A DNA stretch of 64,000 nucleotides, from contig NZ_BIMC01000001.1 of NCBI RefSeq assembly GCF_004000885.1, positions 310,001-374,000 of the forward strand. The letters are read 5' to 3'. Position 1 is the first letter of the stretch; each line of letters begins with the position of its first letter. The notes under the pieces are model-generated. The model had not been told where the DNA came from. It searched no databases and saw only the letters and a program-made list of their open reading frames with translations. Made by a program: the position numbers and the translations under genes. The DNA is from Paenibacillus glucanolyticus NBRC 15330 (GTDB lineage Bacteria > Bacillota > Bacilli > Paenibacillales > Paenibacillaceae). This document shows, piece by piece, positions 1 to 7,393 of this stretch.

Positions 1-36
1 TATCAAACCGATGGCAACCTTAGGCTTTTTGGACAT
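1..36 (-). CDS. 5' end of an unidentified gene leaving the window
   Basis: The minus strand reads ATG at 36-34 followed by eleven sense codons to the window edge, giving MSKKPKVAIGLI. A purine-rich ribosome binding site (GGGAGAGGG) lies just upstream on the same strand. Only the start is present, so the product cannot be identified. Confidence 0.5.
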   Translation of the reverse strand, partial: MSKKPKVAIGLI

Positions 37-210
37 ACGTACCCTCTCCCGATCGATAATCAACAGCCTATATTTCGAAATACAATGGGGCCGAAGCATG
101 ATACCCCCTCCACAGCGCTGATGATATTGATATAACGCAAAAAAACGAAGACCCAGCCTCAAAAACTCCCGTCTCAGGCCTCGAATCTCGATAAAACGCT
201 ATCAAGCACT

Positions 211-756
211 TTACTCCAGGCGTTCATTTCGGATAACCATATGAAGATGGTCCTCCCACACACCGTTAATTTTCAGGTATTTGATTGCCAGACCCTCTTC
301 ATAGAAGCCTAAGCGTCTCACCACATTCAACGAGGCTGCATTCCTCGGCATGATATTGGCTTCCAGCCGGTGCATCTCCAGTGTATCAAAGCAATGGGAT
401 ACGACAGCGCTCAGCGCTTCGGTCATATACCCTTTTCCCGTGTGACTCTGTGCCAGCTTGTAGCCGACATGCCCCGATTGAAATACGCCCCGAACGATGT
501 TGCTGACCGCTACGGATCCGATGATCTTGTCATCCTGATGCAGCCACACCTTGAACAGGGAGCCGTCAGCTATACTGCGTCTTTCCGCCGCAAGAAGCTC
601 TGCTTGTTTACCAATCGTAAAGTATTCCGGTTCCCTTACAGGCTCCCAAATTTTGAAGTAAGGCTCGTTCCCGACGATAAAATCCACCACTTCTGCTGCC
701 CGATCCTGATCCAGGATCTTCAACTGCAGACGTGATGTTTGCCATGCAATGGACAT
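211..756 (-). CDS. GNAT acetyltransferase, RimJ/RimL-like
   Basis: This 181-residue protein is a GCN5-related N-acetyltransferase that would move an acetyl group from acetyl-CoA to an amine, probably a protein N-terminus or small molecule. The N-terminal TSRLQLKIL strand, the GYKLAQSHTGKGYMTEAL segment (acetyl-CoA pyrophosphate loop) and the late MPRNAASLNVVRRLGF segment match the RimJ/RimL type that includes Bacillus YdaF. Length is normal for the family. It appears to stand alone. The substrate cannot be read from sequence. Confidence 0.85.
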   Translation of the reverse strand: MSIAWQTSRLQLKILDQDRAAEVVDFIVGNEPYFKIWEPVREPEYFTIGKQAELLAAERRSIADGSLFKVWLHQDDKIIGSVAVSNIVRGVFQSGHVGYKLAQSHTGKGYMTEALSAVVSHCFDTLEMHRLEANIMPRNAASLNVVRRLGFYEEGLAIKYLKINGVWEDHLHMVIRNERLE

Positions 757-803
757 GTGATGCTCCCCCTTGTAAACGTATCCAATACGTAAATAATATC
801 ATA

Positions 804-1184
804 TCAATCTCTAGGATTATAATGTTTCAGTTGTGATCGGGTAAATCCGCGAGCTTCTCCCTCGGGAGTCAATCGGTACTCGAACTGCATAATATGGTTG
901 TGCGCAAAATAGATGTATTCGACTTCGGGCTCATCCTTGAAGATCACAACCGTATAAAATGGAGGCAGCTTCACTCCCCATATGCCTTGAACGGACTGTA
1001 TCTCTTCTTGCCGATAATGCTCTTCTTCAAGAAGGTAAGCGTTGACCCTTTTGGCATAGAGCATTTTGTTAACCTGTACGTACACAATGGGAGACAATAC
1101 AACAAGCACCAACAGAATCAATAGTGTAATTTTGAACTTCTTCATCCTATTCCACTGAATCCTGCGCAACAAATTGATCTCCAT
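804..1184 (-). CDS. DUF3139-like single-pass membrane protein
   Basis: The protein has a short basic N-terminus, one hydrophobic segment (ITLLILLVLVVLSPIVYV) and a small extracytoplasmic domain containing PPFYTVVIFKDEPEVEY, which resembles the DUF3139 family of small Firmicutes membrane proteins. The function is unknown. Two starts are possible: the ATG at 1184 (126 residues) or the ATG at 1145 that begins MKKFKITLL. The second gives a more typical membrane-anchor N-terminus, with a purine-rich stretch just upstream. The gene ends about 50 bases before the acetyltransferase start. Confidence 0.6.
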   Translation of the reverse strand: MEINLLRRIQWNRMKKFKITLLILLVLVVLSPIVYVQVNKMLYAKRVNAYLLEEEHYRQEEIQSVQGIWGVKLPPFYTVVIFKDEPEVEYIYFAHNHIMQFEYRLTPEGEARGFTRSQLKHYNPRD

Positions 1185-1242
1185 CCCATATCAAGGTAGA
1201 CTCGATTTCTTTTCCTTTCGAGTTGTTATAATAACTTTTTTA

Positions 1243-2409
1243 TTAGATGAAATCTCTTCTGCCCTCAGTGTTTTTTCGTATCTGCAGTTGGTCAAATAAC
1301 CACCCCTGGTCATCGACGGCACGCAATTCCAAACGGTCCGTTGTAACAACCACTTGAAGAAAATGCGGTACGGCCAAGGACTGCGATGTATGCCACTCTC
1401 TCTTGGGAAGCAGCCAGTCCGGCATGGCCCCGGCACCACCTGCTACAATGTAAACAATCCCATGATCGTAATCAATTATCCCGTCTCGGAGCGGATGGCT
1501 TCGCTCATATACAATCGTGTGCGAGTTCATAACCAAATCCACTCCGTACTCTTCAAATACCGGACAGAGCTGCCGGAGAGCCTCCACTTGGTAACCGCCT
1601 GAAACATACGGTGGATAGTGAAAAAACACGATGTTCCACCGCGCAGACGACGATTCCAAATCACGCACCATAAAATCATATTGCGGATTTCCCGGACCCA
1701 TCACCCCGGAGCTGTAAGGATAATCCTTCTCTTTTATCAAATCCGTGCTGTCCAAACAGACGAAATGAACATCCCCATAGTTGAAGGAATAATAGTTCCG
1801 AGGTTCAGGAAAAGCAAAAAGGTCATAATACCAGGATGCGTTGTCCTCATGATTCCCCAGGCAGCTGTAAAATGGCGTATCCACAAAAAAATCGCGGCCG
1901 GGTCCGAAGAAATATGTATTCCAATCCTCATCGTTCTTCCCGTCATTGACAACATCCCCGACAAATAAGGCAATATCGGGTCTATACTGCTTCATCTGGC
2001 TGAATATCCTCTGATTGATAAGACCGTCTGTAGCATCAAACCCGCTGTATCCTCCGGTTTCGCTTGTCACCGTAAAGGAGAATGGCACACCGCGTCCTGC
2101 CGCGGTCTTGAACATATACAGCTTGGATTCAATCTCACCTGATTCATTGCGTGAGTGAATCTTGTAATAATAGATGGTCCCCGGCTCAAGACCCTCTACT
2201 GTAATTTGGTGAATCCTGGATTCAGACCCGACAGTGAACGTGCCGAATGGCTTATCCGGCAACTTGTAGTTCCCTTGATATCCGCTGTGTATTCGCTCAG
2301 CCAGCAAGACGTCCACTCTGGAGGACGCAGGTAACGAAGTTTCCCACATGACGGTTATACAATGCTCAGCCGGGTTTTGGAGATACGGTCCTTTTACAAT
2401 GGAAAGCAT
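1243..2409 (-). CDS. Purple-acid-phosphatase-like metallophosphoesterase with fibronectin-like N-domain
   Basis: Residues 1-105 form a fibronectin-type-III-like domain (GPYLQNPAEHCITVMWET) as in purple acid phosphatases, followed by a metallophosphoesterase domain. Recognisable motifs are GDVVNDG (D152), GNHED (N186), FFHYPPY (H264) and NSHTIVYER (H297). Judged against plant purple acid phosphatases, the four second-metal ligands are kept (D152, N186, H264, H297). The first-metal ligands look altered: the motif I Asp is Glu117, the motif II Tyr is Asn155 and the last His is Ile299. No signal peptide is seen, so the protein is probably cytoplasmic. It may be a phosphodiesterase with unusual metal use or a degenerate enzyme. 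Confidence 0.8.
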   Translation of the reverse strand: MLSIVKGPYLQNPAEHCITVMWETSLPASSRVDVLLAERIHSGYQGNYKLPDKPFGTFTVGSESRIHQITVEGLEPGTIYYYKIHSRNESGEIESKLYMFKTAAGRGVPFSFTVTSETGGYSGFDATDGLINQRIFSQMKQYRPDIALFVGDVVNDGKNDEDWNTYFFGPGRDFFVDTPFYSCLGNHEDNASWYYDLFAFPEPRNYYSFNYGDVHFVCLDSTDLIKEKDYPYSSGVMGPGNPQYDFMVRDLESSSARWNIVFFHYPPYVSGGYQVEALRQLCPVFEEYGVDLVMNSHTIVYERSHPLRDGIIDYDHGIVYIVAGGAGAMPDWLLPKREWHTSQSLAVPHFLQVVVTTDRLELRAVDDQGWLFDQLQIRKNTEGRRDFI

Positions 2410-2537
2410 TTTACTCCCCCATCCATTTTATTTCTCGGCAATGTGTTGTTATGCGACTCATCCTCTAATTATAACGATCTTTCCGCGAAAAAGTTACGAG
2501 TGCTTCACCATAACATTGGCCTTGAAAAACCGAAAAA

Positions 2538-2558
2538 AGCCGACTTAATCAGCCGGCT
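2538..2558 (-). terminator. Intrinsic terminator after the NusG-II gene
   Basis: On the minus strand an AGCCG/CGGCT stem is followed by six T. It lies 20 bases past the stop of the gene at 2578-2979. Confidence 0.65.
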
Positions 2559-2577
2559 CCTCCACTATTCTATTCGC

Positions 2578-2979
2578 TTATCCAACCACGGCATCCAGAT
2601 CCGACTCTCCCTGTTCAGTCTCCGGAACCAACACTTCAACCACGACTCTTGTCGGAACGCAAATGATCTGCTGGTATGGCTTTGAAATAAACCCCATATC
2701 CAGTGCAATGCTCTTCGGAGCATCCGAATATATCATCTGTATGCCGTAATCATAAACTTTCAGCGTGTTATGGCCATATTTGGTCTTAATATCAATGACA
2801 CGCTCGTCTCCGATCAAAGGGACCGTCTCATATTCCTTACCATTGACCGTGATCAACGCCTGGAGCTGCCCCTGCTCATACGCCACATGCTGATGGCTCC
2901 ACCATTGAAGAACCGTTACAGATCCAATAATCAGGATCATAGTGAACAAAATGATATCCCCTCGTTTTACTTTAGCCAT
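2578..2979 (-). CDS. NusG domain II-containing membrane-anchored protein
   Basis: The 133-residue protein has one N-terminal membrane segment (GDIILFTMILIIGSVTVLQWW) and an extracytoplasmic beta domain with ITVNGKEYETVPL and HNTLKVYDYGIQMIYSD, the pattern of the NusG domain II family common in Firmicutes. Known members sit outside the membrane, and their function is not established. It lies about 215 bases downstream of the MauA-like gene on the same strand and may be transcribed with it. A terminator follows. Confidence 0.75.
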   Translation of the reverse strand: MAKVKRGDIILFTMILIIGSVTVLQWWSHQHVAYEQGQLQALITVNGKEYETVPLIGDERVIDIKTKYGHNTLKVYDYGIQMIYSDAPKSIALDMGFISKPYQQIICVPTRVVVEVLVPETEQGESDLDAVVG

Positions 2980-3195
2980 GGCCGCATGCCCCTTCCAACC
3001 CTATTAGGAAATTAAGTATGCATGATTTATGACCAAGTTGAAATGATTTCCGTCATAATCTCCAATTTCCTGGATGTTTGTTCGGCTAACAGCTTGTACA
3101 AAACGAAAGGGGGACCTGTTTATTTGTCCATTGGTCCGAAATCAGCATAGGTTCGGCTGAATTTTTGCGAGAATGCACTGATGATTGCGAACAGC

Positions 3196-3666
3196 TCAAT
3201 ACATATCCGTTGACCTGCATGCACAGATGACATAACGTCCATAGACCTGTGCGCCCTGATAACACCAATCCCGTCCGATGTAAGGATGCGCTTGTTGGGA
3301 GATGCAATCCTGACACTTCGCCCGCTGCCCGACCGGATCACTTGTATACCACCACCCGGCAGGATAAGGACATAACCCTTTGCAATCAGTGATTACCGTG
3401 TTGGGTGTACAAACGATATAATCTGAAGGGCAGGAGGCGTCTGCCCCGCAGCCCGTGCAATATTGTCCGTGCGGAGGTCTGCAAGGGCCCGCGGCGAACG
3501 AGATTTTGACGATTTCATCATCGTCAGGCCGAACCAATATCTTGGCCAGCGTCTCTGCCGTCTTTTGCGCAAATTGGTTCAGAAGCGATTTGCGATTCAT
3601 TTTCCGGGTAACCTGACTGATCAGCACCTGTGTCTCTTCATCCTTGCTTTCCGGCTTCCGCCACAT
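3196..3666 (-). CDS. MauA-like cysteine-rich protein (methylamine dehydrogenase light-chain-like)
   Basis: The first 60 residues lack cysteine. The rest holds exactly twelve: 62, 70, 73, 79, 86, 95, 99, 118, 121, 135, 148 and 150. Methylamine dehydrogenase light chain also has twelve cysteines in six disulphides. The segment GRDWCYQGAQ (W134-C135) matches the light-chain WCFGAE segment that carries the second tryptophan of the tryptophan tryptophylquinone cofactor. The first cofactor tryptophan appears to be Val91, though W105-W106 lie nearby. No Sec signal is evident; the stretch RKMNRKSLLNQFAQK resembles the odd basic leader of MauA. It is the last gene of a MauF-E-D-A-like run. A disulphide-rich exported protein is likely; dehydrogenase activity is not. 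Confidence 0.6.
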   Translation of the reverse strand: MWRKPESKDEETQVLISQVTRKMNRKSLLNQFAQKTAETLAKILVRPDDDEIVKISFAAGPCRPPHGQYCTGCGADASCPSDYIVCTPNTVITDCKGLCPYPAGWWYTSDPVGQRAKCQDCISQQAHPYIGRDWCYQGAQVYGRYVICACRSTDMY

Positions 3667-3681
3667 GCTCTACACCCCTTC

Positions 3682-4221
3682 TTAAGAAGCTCTTGCTGCC
3701 TTCGCATACGCCTCGAGCTGTTCCCGGCTGTTAACCAGTCCCTTGTGCCGAATGACACCGTTCGTATCCACCGCATACGCATAAGGTGTAACCTGCACAT
3801 CCAGATGGTTGGCAAACTCCGAACTTACGATAAGCACCTCATCCTCATATGCGATTTTTCGGATATAATCCGATGCTAAATCCACAGACGAGAATAACAG
3901 CAGGACCGGTTTCACGTTGTTCATCTCGGCAATCCGCTTGAAATCCGGCAAAATGTCGGCGCATTCCTTACACGTCGGTGAGCCAAAAAGCATTAAAGAC
4001 GGCATGCCCATCAGCTCGCTGGTGGACCACTCAGTTCCTTGCAGCTTTGTTGTCACGGCTTCGGGAATTTTTTTGCCGACAGGAATACCGGATTGATTCA
4101 CGCCCCTCGCGGTGCCCATCACCATAATTCCCAACTGCCGGAACAGGACCAGATTCAGAATCACCAAGGGTACAACCAGAAGCCATAGAATGGAATAAGA
4201 GATCCAGAAGAATGTGTTCAT
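3682..4221 (-). CDS. MauD-like membrane-anchored thioredoxin-fold protein
   Basis: An N-terminal membrane segment (about residues 4-26) precedes a thioredoxin-like domain with LMLFGSPTCKEC, whose CxxC pair is C84 and C87, and a cis-proline-type turn VTPYAYAVD. This is the architecture of MauD, a TlpA/ResA-type redox protein thought to help form disulphides in the methylamine dehydrogenase light chain. The ribosome binding site AAGGAGG is strong. The gene lies 11 bases after the MauE-like gene and 15 before the MauA-like gene, so the three are almost certainly cotranscribed. The active site probably faces outside. Confidence 0.75.
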   Translation of the reverse strand: MNTFFWISYSILWLLVVPLVILNLVLFRQLGIMVMGTARGVNQSGIPVGKKIPEAVTTKLQGTEWSTSELMGMPSLMLFGSPTCKECADILPDFKRIAEMNNVKPVLLLFSSVDLASDYIRKIAYEDEVLIVSSEFANHLDVQVTPYAYAVDTNGVIRHKGLVNSREQLEAYAKAARAS

Positions 4222-4232
4222 CGGCAGCCTCC

Positions 4233-4763
4233 TTAAAATCTTTTGAGTTTGGCATAATGAGATGCGGCAATATCGCGGTACAATCGGATCGCATGCAGGG
4301 CATCCGGAACCCCCACCATGATGAGCAGTGCAAGCAGCAGCAGCATGGCCTCCATTAGCAGACCTGTTATGGCGAAGGAGTAACCGTACACAAACCAGTC
4401 GGGATTGCTGTATGCCGCCAAACCGATGGAACCCATAACTAAATTGAACAATATCAACGGCCAGCCCAGCTTGGAATTAATCTGAGGACCCAGACAGCCG
4501 CAGTCCACCCTCCCCTTTATCCTAATGAAGTAAGCCACACCCAATCCCTGAGTGAAATAAAGTACCGAGATGATCAGGAAGCTGACAGCTGATGGAAAGC
4601 AGTATATCAAGGTAATCGACACCACTTGTGAGAGGATGAGTTGAGCATGCAGACGGGCACTTCCGGGAAAATGATCCGGATCACCGAATATACGGCTCCA
4701 GACAAAACTCACCACCGACAAAAGCATGGGAAGCGTAACCGATATGGCAACAAGCTCATACAT
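4233..4763 (-). CDS. MauE/DoxX-family redox-associated membrane protein
   Basis: The 176-residue polytopic protein has four to five hydrophobic segments and a conserved-looking RVDCGCLGPQ loop (C88, C90), the CGC signature of MauE-type proteins in methylamine utilisation operons. MauE is required with MauD for light-chain maturation in known systems and may pass electrons across the membrane for disulphide chemistry. The start is supported by an AAGGAG site. It lies directly between the MauF-like and MauD-like genes. Confidence 0.75.
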   Translation of the reverse strand: MYELVAISVTLPMLLSVVSFVWSRIFGDPDHFPGSARLHAQLILSQVVSITLIYCFPSAVSFLIISVLYFTQGLGVAYFIRIKGRVDCGCLGPQINSKLGWPLILFNLVMGSIGLAAYSNPDWFVYGYSFAITGLLMEAMLLLLALLIMVGVPDALHAIRLYRDIAASHYAKLKRF

Positions 4764-4785
4764 AGGTCTATCAGGCTCCTTAACT

Positions 4786-5430
4786 TTAGTAGCTGATGAT
4801 CCAAATGATGGATCCGATGATCAGCAGCATGGAAACGGCTTGCCGCACCGCGGTGAGCAGCGTGATGCTGCGTACTCTTTTTTCAAGCATGCGATATACA
4901 ATGGAGCGGATCAGCGGCAGGCTGAATACCATCCCCCGAACGAACCCGAACGTTATGCCGGCCAGCAAACTCAGCCACCACGGTGAAGCAAACAGGGAAA
5001 CCAGAATATAGGCGTGAAACAGCACGCCCACTTGCAGCGTGATGAATCCCAAACCCAAAATATGTCCCCATAATGCAGCAGAGCGATAACCTGCGTGCTT
5101 GATCCACTCCGATGGAACGATGAAATTGCCTGATGGAAGAATTCCCGTTCGATGAATCAACTCCAACACCAGGAATACGGCAAACAGCGTGATAATGATG
5201 TAGTTCTGATACAGACCGACAGGGGTGAATTTGAGCAAAAAATTAAAGAGCCCTATTGCCAGTCCCGTCACGGCTCCTCCCAGCATGCAGGACGCAATAT
5301 ACACAAGCGCATATCTGAATTTGCTGACCTTCGTGCTGTCCAGGCTGCCCAATACATTCAAGCCGCAGGTTGTATCCACACTGGCAATGGCGGCACCGAT
5401 GGCAAAAATGAATAGCAATATCGACAACAA
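4786..5430 (-). CDS. Polytopic membrane protein in the MauF position
   Basis: The 214-residue protein has about six hydrophobic segments and an N-terminal VDTTCGLNVLG motif with one cysteine (C22). By topology and position, first in an F-E-D-A order, it is a candidate MauF/CcdA-like partner, but similarity by eye is weak and it could be a different membrane protein. The start is TTG at 5430, nine bases after a GGAGG ribosome binding site. The next gene begins 22 bases downstream. Confidence 0.55.
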   Translation of the reverse strand: MLSILLFIFAIGAAIASVDTTCGLNVLGSLDSTKVSKFRYALVYIASCMLGGAVTGLAIGLFNFLLKFTPVGLYQNYIIITLFAVFLVLELIHRTGILPSGNFIVPSEWIKHAGYRSAALWGHILGLGFITLQVGVLFHAYILVSLFASPWWLSLLAGITFGFVRGMVFSLPLIRSIVYRMLEKRVRSITLLTAVRQAVSMLLIIGSIIWIISY

Positions 5431-5570
5431 ATCATTCCACCTCCCACAATTCCTTTCGGAATGAATGCTCCATCACTTCATCTTATGAGGGACGCTTGTC
5501 GATTAATTACGGAAATAATCCATAGGGCTTGGGCATGCTCTTTACATGGCTATCTAATTTAGAAAAAAAT

Positions 5571-5603
5571 AAACCGTCCATGGACAATATCCATAGACGG
5601 TTT
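5571..5603 (-). terminator. Intrinsic terminator after the DesR-like gene
   Basis: AAACCGTC and GACGGTTT arms, with TGGA/TCCA inside, form a hairpin followed on the minus strand by a run of T. It separates the two-component genes from the Mau-like operon. Confidence 0.8.
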
Positions 5604-5656
5604 CTGCTTATTCCTATTGCTGGATACGTGCTCAGGATCATGATGCACAACACGAA

Positions 5657-6262
5657 TCAGAGCCACCCTTTATCCTCCGCGATGGCGGCCGCCTGCTGCC
5701 TGGAATCAGCCTCCAGCTTCTGAATGGCAGAGGACAAGTAATTGCGTACGGTCCCTGTAGTCAGAAAAAGAGCCTTGCTAATTTCGCCTGTCGTCATCCC
5801 TTCCTTGGTCAAGCGAAGCATTTCGATTTCCCGCTCGCTCAGCGGATTCTCTCCCTTCATGAACAGTGCCGCCGCCAGATCGGTGCTGACGACTCGCTCG
5901 CCCTTCATGACCCGCCGAATGGCCTCGATCAGGAAATCGATCGGCTCATCCTTTAAGAGATAACCCTCCACCTGCGCATTCATCGCTTTCTGCAAATAGC
6001 CGGGGCGCGCGAAGGTTGTAACGATCATAATCTTGCACGGTAAGCCGACATGCCGGATATTCTCGGCAAGCTCAAGGCCGTTGATGCCAGGCATCTCGAT
6101 GTCGAGCAGGCATATATCCGGCTGATGATGCCGTATTGCTTCCCATGCTTGTTCCCCGTCCGGCACTTCCGCCACCACCTCGATATCGTCTTCGAATCGG
6201 AGCAGCGAGGCGAAAGCGCCGCGAAGCATTTTCTGATCTTCGGCAATGATAATCCGAATCAT
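5657..6262 (-). CDS. NarL/LuxR-type response regulator, DesR-like
   Basis: This is the regulator partner of the adjacent kinase. The receiver domain carries AED near the N-terminus and the phosphoacceptor D54 in LLDIEMPG. The C-terminal LuxR-type helix-turn-helix includes LSEREIEMLRL and TGTVRNYLSSAIQKLEA. The start at 6262 is chosen because AAGGAGG lies just upstream and the ATG overlaps the kinase stop in an ATGA arrangement. It gives 201 residues, close to Bacillus DesR. No desaturase gene is nearby, so its target may differ from that of DesR. Confidence 0.88.
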   Translation of the reverse strand: MIRIIIAEDQKMLRGAFASLLRFEDDIEVVAEVPDGEQAWEAIRHHQPDICLLDIEMPGINGLELAENIRHVGLPCKIMIVTTFARPGYLQKAMNAQVEGYLLKDEPIDFLIEAIRRVMKGERVVSTDLAAALFMKGENPLSEREIEMLRLTKEGMTTGEISKALFLTTGTVRNYLSSAIQKLEADSRQQAAAIAEDKGWL

Positions 6263-7380
6263 GAATCGTCCTCCTTCTCGTGCTGGTGAATCGGAAGTTT
6301 CAGGGACAGAACCGTCCCTCCCGCAGGGGATGGGCAAATCGCGAAGGAGCCTCCTAAGATCTGCATTCGCTCCACCATTGACGGAATGCCATTCCCGCCT
6401 TCCTGCTGCGTAACCCCCTTGCCGTCATCTGTAATATGGATGACGTAGGATTGCTCCTTGACTTCCAGCATGATCGTGCACCGCTTTGCCCCGCTGTGCT
6501 TGATAATGTTGGTAGTAGCCTCGCGGACGCACAGCGACAGCATCGTCTCTTCCACGCTGGATAACAGCGGTGTCTTGCCATGATATTCAATATAAAGTGC
6601 GATGCCTGCCGTTCGGAGCAGTTCTACCGAATGCTCCAGTTCGCCGGGAAGAGAGATGAACTTCATCTCCGATACCAGTTCCCTCACCTGCTTGATCGCC
6701 GTTCTGGAGGTAGCCAGAATATCGCCTAGCTCCCGCTTCGCCTGGGCAGTATCTTTATCTACCCACTTGGTGGCCAGCTCGCTCTTCAATTTAATCATCA
6801 TCAAGGTCTGTCCCAAGATGTCGTGCAGATCCCTTGCAATCCGCTGCCGTTCTTCCTGCTGAATATATTTCGCAATCTGCTCGTTCGCAGCATCAAGCTC
6901 TCCTTGAAGGCTTTTGGATTTCTCCTTGATATAGATGACGATGGGGTACACCGTCTGGATGATCATCACCGGCAAGTACACGGCATTAGATATCTGGAGC
7001 AGCGGTTCCATCCGAATGATGAACACGAACATAAAGGAAAGGGCAATGCCCGCGCTGCCGATCGCGATGTGCCCTTTGGATCTGGACCTGCCGAGCAGGT
7101 CGGCAAAAATAAACCCGAACCATAGGATGACCGGACCGATATACACCGCGAGGACCGCAAGAACGAACAGGCCGGACAATACGGCCGCCAGCAGCCCGCC
7201 GTCCCGGCGCCACAACGCAAAATAAAAGGAGACGAGAAACAGCAGGAGCAGCATAAGGCTGCTCCATAGTCCCAGCGCCCCATCCAAACGGAGCACGCGG
7301 TAGAATAAAAACACGATCAGCACGAAATCTATGAGCAAATAATTTTTAATTTGGTCTTTCGGATACAGCTTGTCGAGCAT
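6259..7380 (-). CDS. DesK-like sensor histidine kinase
   Basis: The 373-residue protein has about five membrane segments in residues 14-150, then a HisKA_3 dimerisation domain with RQRIARDLHDILGQ (phosphorylated H186) and an ATPase domain with ITDDGKGVTQQEGGNGI. The LHDILGQTLMMIKLKSELA region closely resembles Bacillus DesK, a membrane-thickness thermosensor. It follows the DUF418 gene after 13 bases and overlaps the regulator gene by four. The signal is unproven; membrane state is a reasonable guess from family. Confidence 0.87.
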   Translation of the reverse strand: MLDKLYPKDQIKNYLLIDFVLIVFLFYRVLRLDGALGLWSSLMLLLLFLVSFYFALWRRDGGLLAAVLSGLFVLAVLAVYIGPVILWFGFIFADLLGRSRSKGHIAIGSAGIALSFMFVFIIRMEPLLQISNAVYLPVMIIQTVYPIVIYIKEKSKSLQGELDAANEQIAKYIQQEERQRIARDLHDILGQTLMMIKLKSELATKWVDKDTAQAKRELGDILATSRTAIKQVRELVSEMKFISLPGELEHSVELLRTAGIALYIEYHGKTPLLSSVEETMLSLCVREATTNIIKHSGAKRCTIMLEVKEQSYVIHITDDGKGVTQQEGGNGIPSMVERMQILGGSFAICPSPAGGTVLSLKLPIHQHEKEDDS

Positions 7381-7393
7381 CCCTAACCCCCTG

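Noticed and set aside
130..210. Terminator after the first acetyltransferase gene
   Set aside because: A T run is present on the minus strand, but only about five bases pair before it.
3196..3666. A genuine methylamine dehydrogenase light chain
   Set aside because: The heavy chain and MauG are absent and one cofactor tryptophan seems replaced; only a family-level relation is claimed.
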